DNA from: Luteibacter mycovicinus
Lineage (GTDB): Bacteria; Pseudomonadota; Gammaproteobacteria; Xanthomonadales; Rhodanobacteraceae
DNA: 64,000 nt
Assembly: GCF_000745235.1 (NCBI RefSeq)
Contig: NZ_JQNL01000001.1
Span: forward strand, 2,294,001-2,358,000
Reading direction: 5' to 3'
Notes under the pieces: generated by a model
Seen by the model: only the letters and a program-made list of their open reading frames with translations
Databases searched by the model: none
Told to the model about the DNA's origin: nothing
Part shown: in pieces, positions 45,300 to 54,679 of the stretch
How the letters are laid out: every line of letters starts with the position of its first letter
Numbering within the stretch: position 1 is the first letter of the stretch
Translations under genes and position numbers: made by a program

Positions 45300-46033
45300 A
45301 CTGCCTCGACTTCCGCCGCCGGATCACCGCCGAACCGCGTTCCCGCGATGCCGACCTGTTGGCTCATCGCGACAGCTGTAAGGAAGGTTGCGCCCCGTTC
45401 TGGCAGCGCGCACAGCGTTTTGAGGACGACGTCGAATCGGCGCTGGCGGGCATTCCCGTGCCCGACGGGCTGGCCGATCGCATTCTGCTCGCCCATGCGA
45501 CCGACGAGCGTCGCGGACAGGTGCGCCGACGCCGCTCGTGGATGGCCATGGCGGCATCCGTCCTGATCGCCTTCGGCGGTGTCGGCCTGGTGTGGCGTCA
45601 CATGGATGGCACCTCACTGCCCGCGCTCGCCGTGGCGCACATGCCCTGGGAAATGGATTCCCTGAACATGACTCGCCCCATGACCGATGCCCAGGTCGAA
45701 GCTGGGTTTGTCGGCCGTTCCGCCCATCTGAAGGGGCCCGCCCCCGCTGGCGTCACCTATGTGCACGACTGCACCGTGGGGCCGTACCCGGCGGTGCATC
45801 TGGTGACGCGGATGAACGACGAGCCCGTGGTCGCCCTCTACATGCCCGGCAAGATGAGCGATGCCGACAGCGACTTCCACCGCGACGGCTGGGATGGACG
45901 GCAGATCGCCCTGAGCGGCGGTACCCTGGTGGTGATGGCGCAAGGCGCGAGCCGCAACACCATGGACGCCGTGGCCCGCGGCTGGCGCGAGGCCATCGAG
46001 GGACCGATCGCCCCCAGCGTCGGCCAGATCTGA
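45296..46033 (+). CDS. DUF3379 family membrane protein, probable anti-sigma factor
   Basis: A 245-residue protein with an N-terminal zinc-finger-like cytoplasmic part (MNCLDFRRRI, HRDSCKEGCAPFW, Cys and His residues) and one membrane helix (about 80-100, WMAMAASVLIAFGGVGLVW), followed by a periplasmic domain. This is the DUF3379 layout, matching a ZAS-type anti-sigma factor. The start is GTG at 45296, overlapping the sigma stop. The pairing is good evidence for a regulatory role; the inducing signal is not known. Confidence 0.82.
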   Translation: MNCLDFRRRITAEPRSRDADLLAHRDSCKEGCAPFWQRAQRFEDDVESALAGIPVPDGLADRILLAHATDERRGQVRRRRSWMAMAASVLIAFGGVGLVWRHMDGTSLPALAVAHMPWEMDSLNMTRPMTDAQVEAGFVGRSAHLKGPAPAGVTYVHDCTVGPYPAVHLVTRMNDEPVVALYMPGKMSDADSDFHRDGWDGRQIALSGGTLVVMAQGASRNTMDAVARGWREAIEGPIAPSVGQI

Positions 46034-46113
46034 ACGAACGGCCGCTTTCGCGGCCCCATGGGCCGCCGCTTGGGCGATAATGCCGCCCCGAATCCTCCAG
46101 CCCCGGAAAAGCG

Positions 46114-46830
46114 ATGACCGACCTCGCCGTGGTCGTGCCCGTCTTCAACGAGCGCGACAACATCCCGCCCCTCCTCGCCGAGATCGCCTCGGCACTGCGT
46201 GGCCGGATCGACTTCGAGATCATCTACGTCGACGATGACAGCACCGACGACAGCGTCGCCGTGCTGACCGCCGCCCGCGCTCAGTACCCGGAACTGCGGA
46301 TCATTCGCCACGTTACCCGAAGCGGCCAGAGCACGGCCGTCTGGAACGGTGTGCGCAACGCGCGCGCGCCGTGGATCGCCACGCTCGACGGCGACGGCCA
46401 GAACGACCCGGCCGATATTCCGAAGCTGCTCGAGGCGCGGGCGGGCGCGGCACCGGATCTGAAGCTGTTCGCCGGATGGCGCGTGACCCGTCGCGACAGC
46501 TTCAACAAGCGGATCTCGTCCAGGGTCGCCAACGCCGTGCGCTCGCGCATGCTCAAGGACAGCACCCCGGATACCGGCTGCGGCCTCAAGCTGTTCGAGC
46601 GGGAGACCTTCATGCGGCTGCCCTATTTCGACCATATGCACCGGTATCTGCCGGCGCTGGTGAAACGTGCGGGGTTTGCCAGCCAGAGCGTGCCGGTCGG
46701 TCATCGTCCGCGTACGGCGGGCACCTCCAAGTACGGCATGCTGGACCGCCTTTGGGTCGGCCTTGCCGACCTGCGTGGCGTGGCGTGGCTCATGCGTCGC
46801 GCCAAGGTCACGCGTACCGAAGAACTCTAA
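46114..46830 (+). CDS. Family 2 glycosyltransferase (dolichyl-phosphate mannose synthase-like)
   Basis: A 238-residue GT-A fold enzyme. It has AVVVPVFNERDNIPPLLAEI, the nucleotide-sugar motif IIYVDDDSTDDS, IATLDGDGQNDPADIPKL (DxD-type metal site) and DSTPDTGCGLKLFERE. No membrane segments, so it probably works on a lipid carrier at the inner face of the membrane. Substrate unknown. Its stop overlaps the convergent patatin gene by 4 bases. Confidence 0.9.
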   Translation: MTDLAVVVPVFNERDNIPPLLAEIASALRGRIDFEIIYVDDDSTDDSVAVLTAARAQYPELRIIRHVTRSGQSTAVWNGVRNARAPWIATLDGDGQNDPADIPKLLEARAGAAPDLKLFAGWRVTRRDSFNKRISSRVANAVRSRMLKDSTPDTGCGLKLFERETFMRLPYFDHMHRYLPALVKRAGFASQSVPVGHRPRTAGTSKYGMLDRLWVGLADLRGVAWLMRRAKVTRTEEL

Positions 46831-47777
46831 CGAACCTGCATATGCCGCGGCTGCCAGCTGTCGAGCATCTGCTCGGTACGCACGCGACCCAGTTCGATCA
46901 GCTCGCGCGCCCGGTAAAACTCGTACACCGTGGACACGTTGCGCGGGATCTCGATCAGCAGGTCGGGCGGATAGGCCGCCAGACGCAGGCGCGACAGGTT
47001 GGCCTGCATCAGGTCCATCGACTGGGTCATCAGGTCGAACGCGCCGGGGTCCTTGAGCTTCGGCTTGCCGTCGCCGGCGGGTAACACCCGTCCGAAGAGC
47101 CGCCCCAGCTTCGCCGTGTAGCCATGATCGGCCACGGCGGTGACGTTTTTCTCGGGCGGCTTCTGCATTTCAGCCGCGCCATCGACGCTTACCGCGAACA
47201 CGTAATCGGCCTCTTCGCGCATCAACGGCAGGACGGGCAACGGGTTGAGCAAGGCGCCGTCGACCAGACGACGACCTTCATGCGTATAGGGCCGGAACAG
47301 CGTCGGAATGGCGATCGATGCACGTATGGCGTCGAACAGCGGCCCGCGCGTCAGCCAGACTTCGCGTTCCCGGTCGATGTCGGTCGCCACCGCCGTATAG
47401 GCGATCGGCAACTCCTCGATATTGACCTCACCGATCAGCTCGCGCAGCGCGGCCATGATCCGGTCGCCCTTGATGAAGCCACCGCCGGAGAAGCTCCAGT
47501 CGACCAGACGCAGCACGTCGAAGCGGGCCAGCGTGGAGACCCAGTCGCGATAGATGTCGAGCTTGCCCATGCCGTAGATGCCGCCGATCAGCGCCCCCAT
47601 CGACGTGCCGGCAATGGCGACGATCTCGAAGCCGCGCTGTTCGAGGACCTCGATGGCACCGATGTGGGCCAGACCCTTGGCCGCGCCCGCCCCGAGGGCA
47701 AGCGCGACGCGGGGTTTACGGGGTTCGGTGCTGAGAGCGGGCAGGGCGCCGGTTTCGGCGATATCGAAGTCACTCAT
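46827..47777 (-). CDS. Patatin-like phospholipase family protein
   Basis: A 316-residue putative lipid hydrolase. It has the oxyanion-hole motif LGAGAAKGLAHIG, the nucleophile elbow AGTSMGALIGG (Ser of GxSxG) and the dyad Asp in LVDGALLNPLP. No signal peptide is seen, so it is likely cytoplasmic or membrane-associated, as in the RssA-like subgroup. It ends convergent with the glycosyltransferase and starts 14 bases from the end of the WYL gene. Confidence 0.92.
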   Translation of the reverse strand: MSDFDIAETGALPALSTEPRKPRVALALGAGAAKGLAHIGAIEVLEQRGFEIVAIAGTSMGALIGGIYGMGKLDIYRDWVSTLARFDVLRLVDWSFSGGGFIKGDRIMAALRELIGEVNIEELPIAYTAVATDIDREREVWLTRGPLFDAIRASIAIPTLFRPYTHEGRRLVDGALLNPLPVLPLMREEADYVFAVSVDGAAEMQKPPEKNVTAVADHGYTAKLGRLFGRVLPAGDGKPKLKDPGAFDLMTQSMDLMQANLSRLRLAAYPPDLLIEIPRNVSTVYEFYRARELIELGRVRTEQMLDSWQPRHMQVR

Positions 47778-47790
47778 GTAACGGCGGCGC

Positions 47791-48783
47791 TCAGTGGGAG
47801 TGGTTCGAACCGTTCTGGTAACCGGACAAGGCCAGTTGCAGCAGGATCTTCATTTCTTCGCGTAACGGCAGCGGTGCGACGATCTCGGCGTCGGGACCGT
47901 ACTTCAGCACGTCCATCAGCAATTCGCGGGAGTTGGAATACGGCACCTTGAGCTCGTAACGGCCGTCGCCCAGCCATTCGCCCTTCTGCTGCGAGTGCCA
48001 GTGCTCGTCGGCCACCCAGCGTGCGGCATGCGACGAGAAGCGAATGGTCGCCCAGGCCTTCGGCTTGCCGGCAAAGATGCCGTAGCTGGACGCGAGCAGA
48101 TCGTTGAGCTCGGCATCCTCGACATCCCTGGCTTTCGCGTCGAGCGCCTGCGGATCGGCGATGCGGTCGACGGCGAAGCTGCGCAGCGCTTCGCGGTCGT
48201 GGTCCCAGACATCGAGGTACCAGTTGTCACGATAGTGGGTCAGGCGCTGCGGCGAGACCGTACGCTTCGTGTCGGAATTGGTGGTGCGCGCGCGGTAGCG
48301 GAAGCTGACCTGACGTCGCTCCAGCGTGGCGCCCGCGACGATGCGGAAGACCTGCTGGTCCATCTTCCGCGCACCCCAGGAAATCACCCGGATGCGATCG
48401 ACCGGCAGCGCCTTGCCGCTGCCGTGATCGGACAGCAGACGTTCGATGCGCGCCTTGAACGGCGCCAGGGCGCCGGCGAGCACGCCTGGGTCGGAGCGGC
48501 CGATCAGTTCGTTCAGCGCCATGAGGGCGGCCAGCTCGTCGCTGGTCAGCCACAAGCCGGGCAATTCAAACGAATCGCCCTCGCCCGCCTCGTAGCGGAA
48601 CGACGCCTGCTCGCCTGCGACGCTCTGCACGGGCGCGCCGAGCGCATCGCGCAGGAAGGCCACATCGCGGTATAGCGTGGCGCGTGAACACTCCAGCTCG
48701 TCCATCAACCGGGACAGGGGTACCGGGTAATGGGCGGACTTCAGGAGTCGGTGCAGGGTGAGAATGCGCTCGTAGCGGTCCAT
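47791..48783 (-). CDS. WYL domain transcriptional regulator (YafY type)
   Basis: A 330-residue regulator. The N-terminal winged HTH is MDRYERILTLHRLLKSA... LSRLMDELECSRATLYRDV; the WYL domain lies around YRDNWYLDVWDHDREALRSF, and the C-terminal WCX-like part includes RFSSHAARWVADEHW. WYL proteins often sense nucleotide or other small ligands, and the target genes here are unknown. It is divergent from the DmsC-like gene. Confidence 0.92.
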   Translation of the reverse strand: MDRYERILTLHRLLKSAHYPVPLSRLMDELECSRATLYRDVAFLRDALGAPVQSVAGEQASFRYEAGEGDSFELPGLWLTSDELAALMALNELIGRSDPGVLAGALAPFKARIERLLSDHGSGKALPVDRIRVISWGARKMDQQVFRIVAGATLERRQVSFRYRARTTNSDTKRTVSPQRLTHYRDNWYLDVWDHDREALRSFAVDRIADPQALDAKARDVEDAELNDLLASSYGIFAGKPKAWATIRFSSHAARWVADEHWHSQQKGEWLGDGRYELKVPYSNSRELLMDVLKYGPDAEIVAPLPLREEMKILLQLALSGYQNGSNHSH

Positions 48784-48979
48784 GTGTGTCGCCGGCAGGA
48801 TGGAGCTTCGGAAAGTGTGTCCGCGCGGGCGTGACGCCCGTATCTACGCGGGCCAAGCATGGCGTCGCCGGGAGCCGTCCGCAAGGGAGTCTCGCGGGCG
48901 TCGCGACATGCCCGTTTGCGCCGGGCGCCATAAGGCGCAAAAATGCCGCTTTGCGATTCGCCGAAGGCCCTCCCCGACC

Positions 48980-49909
48980 ATGGCGGAACCCAACGACGCC
49001 CCTTCCGTCGCGCTGGATCCCCTGGACCGGCCTGGCGAAGTCACGCCCGTCCAGAGCCTCTTCTCGACGCCCGGTGTCGTCGTCCAGACCGCGATGGCGG
49101 CCGGCTATGGCCTGTGGATGGTGCTGGGCACGGCCCTGGCGCTCGGCCTGTATCCGGACGGTCGGGGCGAAGTGCTGGTGCCGCTCTCGATCGGCCTGGT
49201 ACTGGTAAGCCTCGGCCTCGTGGCGACGTGCCTGCGCCTTCCCTTCGCGCCGGCGTGGCATGGCTGGGACCCCGTCAAGCGCATGATGCCCACGGCCGAG
49301 GGCATGGTGGCCATGGCCAATTACCTGCCGATGCTGGCGCTTGCCGGGCTGGCGCGGGGTGGCAACGACTTCTGGGCGACGCGGCTGGCAGGCGCCGCGC
49401 TGATGCTCTGCAGCCTCGCCACGCTGGTCTATACGGCGCGAGGTGCCTCACGCCATCTGCCGCTCTCCGTGGCGTCGGTCGCCAATGCCTTGCCCCTCGG
49501 CCGCACCGTATCGGCGTTGTTCGCCGGCGGCCTGTGGTTCTGGCTCTGCGTCGCGCTGCAGAGCGAGGTCCCGATCAATCCGCTCAATCCGTGGCGACTC
49601 GCGCTTCTCGCGGTGGCGCTCGCGCTGGGCGTCGTCGAGGGCATGCGCTGGCGTGCCTTGCGCCAGCTTGCCGAAGAGAGCGGTGCCACCGGGTACTTCA
49701 CGACGGGGCGGACGGCGGTCTCGTTGCTGGCCTGGCGCTTCACCGTCGCGGTGCTCTCGGTCGGTTTGCCCTGCGTTTTGCTGGTTTCGCACCCCGCGGG
49801 ACCGCTGCTGCCGGTGGCCGCCGGTCTGGCCGCGTTAAGCTGCATTATCGGTCAATGTCTCGAGCAGCGGCTTTATGGCCGGGCTTACGCACAGTGGGTT
49901 CACGGCTGA
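48980..49909 (+). CDS. DmsC-like multi-pass membrane protein
   Basis: A 309-residue protein with about eight hydrophobic helices. The N-terminus TPVQSLFSTPGVVVQTAMAAGYG and the pattern of helices resemble the DmsC anchor subunit of dimethyl sulfoxide/molybdopterin reductases, from memory. No catalytic or iron-sulfur partner is encoded nearby, so it is an orphan, and the call may be wrong. The ATG at 48980 is chosen because the longer upstream frame is Arg/Cys-rich and not membrane-like. Confidence 0.5.
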   Translation: MAEPNDAPSVALDPLDRPGEVTPVQSLFSTPGVVVQTAMAAGYGLWMVLGTALALGLYPDGRGEVLVPLSIGLVLVSLGLVATCLRLPFAPAWHGWDPVKRMMPTAEGMVAMANYLPMLALAGLARGGNDFWATRLAGAALMLCSLATLVYTARGASRHLPLSVASVANALPLGRTVSALFAGGLWFWLCVALQSEVPINPLNPWRLALLAVALALGVVEGMRWRALRQLAEESGATGYFTTGRTAVSLLAWRFTVAVLSVGLPCVLLVSHPAGPLLPVAAGLAALSCIIGQCLEQRLYGRAYAQWVHG

Positions 49910-49940
49910 CGCCACCTTCCATTCCATCTACGGGTAGACG

Positions 49941-50804
49941 ATGAAAAAACTCCTTCTCGCCACGCTCGTCCTTGCCGCGCTGCCGTTCACCGCGTCGGCC
50001 CAGGACGCGACCGCCAATCCGGCTGCCACTCCCGACCAGAACGCCGACGCCGCGAAAAACGGCGGGTGGACCGGCAACGGCGAATTCGGCTTCGCGTCCT
50101 CGCGGGGCAACTCCCGCTCGGAAAATGCCAACGCCAAGATCGGATTCAATCAGGAAAACGAGCTGTGGAAGAACAACTTCTACCTCAACGGCCTGCGCTC
50201 CAAGGGCGAAGTGGATGACGGGGACGGCAACAGTCAGTTCAGCACCACGGCGAACCGTTACGACACCGGTGCGTCGGTGGGCTACAAATTCGATCCGCGC
50301 AGCTACGTGGTCACGGCGGCGCGTTACGAGCACGACGACTTCGGCGCCAATCTCTGGCAGGGCATCGTGTCGGTCGGCTACGGTTATATCGCTCTGAAGA
50401 ACGAGAAAGCCGAGCTGTCCTTCGAAATCGGTCCCGGTTTCAAGCGCTATCAGCCGGCGAAGTCGACCCGCGACCTGGTCAACGCCGACGGCACACCGGT
50501 ACTGAATGCCGATGGCACCACGGCGACCGAGGAATACAAGCCCGACGCTGAAAGCGAAGTGGTCGGCCGTGGCCTGATCAACGCGAAATACCGCCTGACC
50601 GACAACACGGCACTGGAAGACACGCTGCTGGTGGAAGCGGGCTCGAAGAACCAGTACTACCAGAACGACATCGGTCTCTCGGTCAGCATGACGAAGAAGC
50701 TGGCGCTGAAGATCGGCTACCAGATCCGCTACAACAGCGACACGCAGCCGGGTACCGTCAGCACGGATAAGCTGACGACGACTAACCTGGTTTACAACTT
50801 CTAA
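49941..50804 (+). CDS. DUF481 family outer-membrane protein
   Basis: A 287-residue protein with a signal peptide ending TASAQ and a long run of amphipathic beta-strands (TGNGEFGFASSRGNSRSENA, VSVGYGYIALKNEKAELSFE, LALKIGYQIRYNSDTQP), ending in a strand with C-terminal Phe (LTTTNLVYNF). This is the DUF481/YdiY pattern of small outer-membrane barrels of unknown function. It is a single gene, 31 bases after the DmsC-like gene. Confidence 0.88.
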   Translation: MKKLLLATLVLAALPFTASAQDATANPAATPDQNADAAKNGGWTGNGEFGFASSRGNSRSENANAKIGFNQENELWKNNFYLNGLRSKGEVDDGDGNSQFSTTANRYDTGASVGYKFDPRSYVVTAARYEHDDFGANLWQGIVSVGYGYIALKNEKAELSFEIGPGFKRYQPAKSTRDLVNADGTPVLNADGTTATEEYKPDAESEVVGRGLINAKYRLTDNTALEDTLLVEAGSKNQYYQNDIGLSVSMTKKLALKIGYQIRYNSDTQPGTVSTDKLTTTNLVYNF

Positions 50805-50853
50805 GCGAAGCGCGCCTCGTTGCAGCAGCGCCCTTTTTTGTAAGAGCGCGTTT

Positions 50854-50955
50854 GTAGGAGCGCGCCCTGCGCGCGAAAAGCCAACGGAGCGGTGAAGCGG
50901 TAGCCTTGCCGCATCTTCGCTTCGTTGGCTTTTCGCGAGCAAGGCGCGCTCCTAC
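50854..50955. repeat. Inverted pair of REP-like palindromes (BIME-like; copies C and D)
   Basis: Arms at 50854-50886 and 50923-50955 (GTAGGAGCGCGCC... with CGCGAAAAGCCAACG on one side; CGTTGGCTTTTCGCG ... GGCGCGCTCCTAC on the other) face each other over a 36-base spacer. Each arm is one REP copy; the pair could form a long hairpin. It fills the gap between the DUF481 gene and hemC, where two convergent transcripts end. A decayed partial copy (GTAAGAGCGCG) sits just upstream. Confidence 0.8.
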
Positions 50956-51014
50956 GACAGCAGCGGCCAGCGTCAGCGGCAGCAAGCGTGAGCCGTTGCC
51001 AGCGTCGGCCGCCG

Positions 51015-51935
51015 CTAGCGCTGCGGTTTCAGAAACTCTTCGGCACCCAGGCCGATCAGCATCGCCGCCACTTCGTGGCCCAGTGTCACCGGATCGCCCG
51101 AGGCGTTGTCGGCCTGCGCATGCAGCAACTCGCCAGTGAGCGCATTGCCGACCATGCCGTGAAGCGTGAGTCCGTGCTCCGCGACCACGCACCACGCGCC
51201 GATCGCCACGGCGCAGCTGCCACCCAGCCGCTCGTTCATGGCGCGCTCCGCGTTGACGGCCAGCAGCGTCTCTTCGTCCGTCAGTGCGGCGAGCAGTTCG
51301 TTGACGCGCACGTCGCTGGCGAGGGATTCCACCGCGATGGCACCCTGCCCCGGTGCGGGCAGCCAGTCCGGGCTCGCCAGACGCGTCGTGATGCGGTGGC
51401 CGAGGCCGAGCCGCTCGACGCCTGCGCAGGCCAGGATGATGGCGTCGTAATGCCCCTCGTCCAGCTTGGCCAGTCGGGTGTTCACGTTACCGCGCAGGTC
51501 CAGCAGCTGCAGGTCGCCGCGGACGGCGCGCAGCTGTGCCTGACGCCGCAATGACGAAGTACCGACCCGGGCGCCGTTCGGCAGGTCGACCAGCGTGGCG
51601 TAGTCATTGCTGATGAAGGCGTCGGCGGCATCGGCACGCGGCAGGATCGCCGACAGCGCGAAGCCGGGTTCGAGCTCGGCGGGTACGTCCTTCAGCGAAT
51701 GCACGGCGATGTCGGCGCGACCGTCCTGCATCGCGACTTCGAGCTCCTTGAGGAACAGGCCCTTGCCGCCGATGGTCGCCAGTGAGCGGTCGAGGATCTC
51801 GTCACCCCGCGTGGAAAGCGGAACCAGTTCCACCACCAGGCCGGGATGCGCCTGGCGCAGAAGGCTGGCCACATGTTCGGCCTGCCAGAGGGCCAACGCG
51901 CTCTTGCGCGTGGCGATGCGAAGCGGTGCGGTCAT
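51015..51935 (-). CDS. hemC: Porphobilinogen deaminase (hydroxymethylbilane synthase) HemC
   Basis: Joins four porphobilinogens to hydroxymethylbilane in haem synthesis. The 306-residue protein has the N-terminal [17 protein letters not shown] block, [15 protein letters not shown] and the dipyrromethane-cofactor Cys in [10 protein letters not shown]. It stands downstream of an AlgZ/AlgR-like pair, the same order as in Pseudomonas and many Xanthomonadales. Confidence 0.96.
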   Translation of the reverse strand: MTAPLRIATRKSALALWQAEHVASLLRQAHPGLVVELVPLSTRGDEILDRSLATIGGKGLFLKELEVAMQDGRADIAVHSLKDVPAELEPGFALSAILPRADAADAFISNDYATLVDLPNGARVGTSSLRRQAQLRAVRGDLQLLDLRGNVNTRLAKLDEGHYDAIILACAGVERLGLGHRITTRLASPDWLPAPGQGAIAVESLASDVRVNELLAALTDEETLLAVNAERAMNERLGGSCAVAIGAWCVVAEHGLTLHGMVGNALTGELLHAQADNASGDPVTLGHEVAAMLIGLGAEEFLKPQR

Positions 51936-52018
51936 GGGATCCTGGCGCTGGCTCGGTCGAAAGCGTGATTGTCCCGCAATCCAACCCGGCGTGCAGCGCG
52001 GCGACGTGTCACGCGGCC

Positions 52019-52735
52019 TCAGCCGGCCTCCGCGCGAAGCAGCTGGCGCACCGCGGGCAGGTTGCGCCGGCTGACTTCGGGTGTGACCTCGGTACCGGCC
52101 AGGCGCGCCATCACGCGACCGTCGGTCAACGTTTTCAGACCTACCAGACGTGTACGCGGCACCAGGCAGTTGCGGTGCAGGCGGATCAGGCGCTCGCCAT
52201 GCGCGGTCTCGAGCTGGCGCAGCGACTCATCGATCAGCCACATCCCGCCGCCATGATGCACGGCGACGTACTTCTCGTCGGCGAGGAGATAGAGCACGTC
52301 GTCGAGCGCCACACGAACTTCGTCGTTGCCACTGCGCGCACGGAGCCACGCGTTACGCGACGGCTGAGGGGCGCGTACCGTGCGCGTCGCGGCACGATCC
52401 AGCGCCTCGGCCAGACGCTCCGCGCGTATGGGTTTGAGCACGTAGTCGGTGGCACCGAGGTCAAAAGCGCTCAGCGCGTGTTGCTCGTAGGCCGTGCAGA
52501 AGATGACCTGCGGACGCTCGATGAGCGTGGCCAGTTGCACGGCGACGGCGGTGCCCGACAAGCCCGGCATTTCCACGTCGAGCAGCACGAGGTCCGGTCG
52601 CAACGACGCGCAGGCGGCGATCACCGCATCGCCGTCGGCGGCCTCGCCGACGATTTCCACGTCGCTGCGCGGCGCCAGCAACGCCTTCAGGCGTGCCCGT
52701 GCCAGCGGCTCGTCATCGGCGATCAGGACGCGCAT
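52019..52735 (-). CDS. algR: LytTR response regulator (AlgR-like)
   Basis: A 238-residue DNA-binding regulator. The receiver domain has the acidic pocket [12 protein letters not shown] and the phosphoacceptor Asp53 in [10 protein letters not shown]. The C-terminal LytTR domain spans about residues 135-235 ([37 protein letters not shown]). Start at ATG 52735 overlaps the kinase gene by 23 bases. AlgR controls alginate and motility in Pseudomonas; targets here are unknown. Confidence 0.9.
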   Translation of the reverse strand: MRVLIADDEPLARARLKALLAPRSDVEIVGEAADGDAVIAACASLRPDLVLLDVEMPGLSGTAVAVQLATLIERPQVIFCTAYEQHALSAFDLGATDYVLKPIRAERLAEALDRAATRTVRAPQPSRNAWLRARSGNDEVRVALDDVLYLLADEKYVAVHHGGGMWLIDESLRQLETAHGERLIRLHRNCLVPRTRLVGLKTLTDGRVMARLAGTEVTPEVSRRNLPAVRQLLRAEAG

Positions 52736-53780
52736 GCGCGGACTCCGGCAGAAAAACGGTGACGATGAAATGGCCCTCGCGCTGTTCCGCACGCACGCTG
52801 GCGCGCTGGCCGAAATGATAGGCGACGCGTTCGCGCACGTTGCGCAGTCCATGTCCGGTGCCGGGCGTCGGCAGAGCATCGGAGAGCGAGTTCTCGATCA
52901 CGATCTCCACGCCACCGGGGACACGTCGTCCGGCAAGGCGAATGCTTCCACCGGTGCGGCTGGGCTGCACGCCGTGACGAACCGCGTTCTCGACCAGCGG
53001 CTGCAGCAGCAGGTGCGGCAACGGCAGATCGGCGGGTACGTCGATGTCGCGCTCGACGCGCAGCCGGTCGCCCAGGCGCAGGGACTCGATCTCCAGATAA
53101 CGGTCGACCAGGGTCCACTCGTCACCCAGCGTGCCTACCGCATGATGATCGCTGCCCAGCGCCGCGCGGAACAACTCGCCCAGGTTCTCGACGGTGCGTT
53201 CGGCCGCGTCGGGATCGACGCGGATCAGCGCGGCCACCGCATTCATGCTGTTGAAGAGGAAATGCGGGCGGATGCGTGCCTGCAGCGCGGCGACCTGTGC
53301 CTGTGCGGCAGCGGCGACCCGTGCCTGCCATTGTGCGACGACGTAGAAGTAGCGGAGCAAGCCGGCACCGAGCAGCCCCGTGGCGATGCTGGCGTCGCGC
53401 ACGAAGCCGGTGCGCGACGCCGGCGTCATGCCTGTCCTGATGCTGTGGTCGACCCAGCCAAGCAAAGCGGCGCTCGCCGCCACCAGCAGGACGAGTACGA
53501 GCCACACCGCGGCATACGGTGCCATGCCGGGGAGACGCTGCATCCATGGCCGCAGTTTGCACAGCGCGACCGTCAGCAGAACCGACAGCCAGCTGGTGAA
53601 AAGCACCGCTGTTCCATAGTCGCGCCAGTCGGCGTGGCTGCCGGGTGCCAGGCACATGAGGGTGACCGTGAGCGAGCCGACCACCAGCAACGCGAACAGC
53701 AGCGGCAGGCTGCAGAAGTCGGGCAGAGGCGCCGACGGAGGGCGCAAGCCCTGGGTCGAGTCGGTAGGGGCGGCGGACAT
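52713..53780 (-). CDS. algZ: LytS/AlgZ-type sensor histidine kinase
   Basis: A 355-residue membrane kinase. About four helices in residues 25-155 precede the His-kinase domain of the PF06580 type with RIRPHFLFNSMNAVAALIR (phospho-accepting His) and the ATPase domain (LLQPLVENAVRHGV as N box; GTGHGLRNVRERV as G box). Start is ATG 53780; upstream in-frame codons are Arg-rich shadow. Co-translated with the response regulator. Confidence 0.9.
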   Translation of the reverse strand: MSAAPTDSTQGLRPPSAPLPDFCSLPLLFALLVVGSLTVTLMCLAPGSHADWRDYGTAVLFTSWLSVLLTVALCKLRPWMQRLPGMAPYAAVWLVLVLLVAASAALLGWVDHSIRTGMTPASRTGFVRDASIATGLLGAGLLRYFYVVAQWQARVAAAAQAQVAALQARIRPHFLFNSMNAVAALIRVDPDAAERTVENLGELFRAALGSDHHAVGTLGDEWTLVDRYLEIESLRLGDRLRVERDIDVPADLPLPHLLLQPLVENAVRHGVQPSRTGGSIRLAGRRVPGGVEIVIENSLSDALPTPGTGHGLRNVRERVAYHFGQRASVRAEQREGHFIVTVFLPESAHARPDRR

Positions 53781-53824
53781 GCGGCGAGTATGCCGGATGC
53801 CCGCACGCGCCGACGCGCGCGGGA

Positions 53825-54490
53825 TCACGCGTTCGCGAAGAGCCCGGAGAACCAGGCGCGGATGTCGACGATCTCCGGCAGGCTCACCTGATGAGCCATC
53901 GGATAGCTGTGCCAGTCCACGCGATGGCCGAGCAGCTCGAGCACCTGCCGCGAGTGCTCGCCGAGCGCCATCGGCACGACCGGGTCGGCGCTGCCGTGGC
54001 CCCAGAAGATCGGCGTGGCGTGGTTGGCGCCGCTGCGCTCGGCTTCGATGGTGTCGTGCAGGGGCAGGTAGGCCGAAAGAATCAGCAGGCCGGCCAGACC
54101 TTCGCGATGACGCAGGCCTGCCGACAACGCCATCGCGCCGCCCTGCGAAAAGCCGGCCAGCACGATCCGCGATGCGGGCACGCCACGCTCGACCTCACGG
54201 GCGATCAGCGCCTCGACTTCGTCGATGGAAGCGCGGATGCCTTCGGCGTCCTGCTTGTCCGCGATCGACAAGCCTTTGATGTCGTACCAGGCGCGCATGG
54301 GCACGCCGTTGTTCACCGTCACCGGCCTGACCGGCGCATGCGGAAACACGAAGCGGATCGCCGGCCACGACGGATCGGCCAGCTCAGGCACGATCGGCGC
54401 GAAGTCATTCCCGTCCGCGCCGAGCCCATGCAGCCAGATCACCGACCAGACGGGCGATGGACGGGTTTCCTGTTCGACGGTAGGCAGCAT
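53825..54490 (-). CDS. Carboxylesterase / acyl-protein thioesterase-like hydrolase
   Basis: A 221-residue alpha/beta-hydrolase. It has the oxyanion block VIWLHGLGADGNDF, the nucleophile elbow LAGFSQGGAMALSAG, the acid residue near GHGSADPVVP and the catalytic His in YPMAHQVSLPEI. This is the PF02230 phospholipase/carboxylesterase pattern. ATG 54490 is chosen over an in-frame start at 54661, which would cross the operator repeats of the divergent gene. Confidence 0.9.
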   Translation of the reverse strand: MLPTVEQETRPSPVWSVIWLHGLGADGNDFAPIVPELADPSWPAIRFVFPHAPVRPVTVNNGVPMRAWYDIKGLSIADKQDAEGIRASIDEVEALIAREVERGVPASRIVLAGFSQGGAMALSAGLRHREGLAGLLILSAYLPLHDTIEAERSGANHATPIFWGHGSADPVVPMALGEHSRQVLELLGHRVDWHSYPMAHQVSLPEIVDIRAWFSGLFANA

Positions 54491-54595
54491 GAGGTGTTCC
54501 GGTATTCGAGGACTCCGAATCCTACCAGCCCCGATATTCCCCCGGAGATCGATCGGCGCCGACGCCAGATACGCGCGGACGCCTGGATCTGACGA

Positions 54596-54662
54596 GATAT
54601 GTGTATCTTGCACTTTCTTTGGTGCAGGCTTAGCCTCGCCTCCGATATGTGCATATTGCACA
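54596..54662. promoter_or_regulatory. Two palindromic direct repeats between the carboxylesterase and the monooxygenase
   Basis: GATATGTGTATCTTGCAC (54596-54613) and GATATGTGCATATTGCAC (54644-54661) differ at two positions and repeat with a 48-base period. The second contains the perfect palindrome TGTGCA-TAT-TGCACA (54648-54662), 18 bases before the monooxygenase ATG. Both look like binding sites of a dimeric repressor. No regulator is encoded next to them. Confidence 0.7.
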
Positions 54663-54679
54663 CGATTCGGAGGTTCCCC

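Noticed and set aside
50805..50850. Rho-independent terminator after the DUF481 gene (CCCTTTTTTG)
   Set aside because: A T-run is present but no convincing stem precedes it; the REP pair is the clearer structure in this gap.
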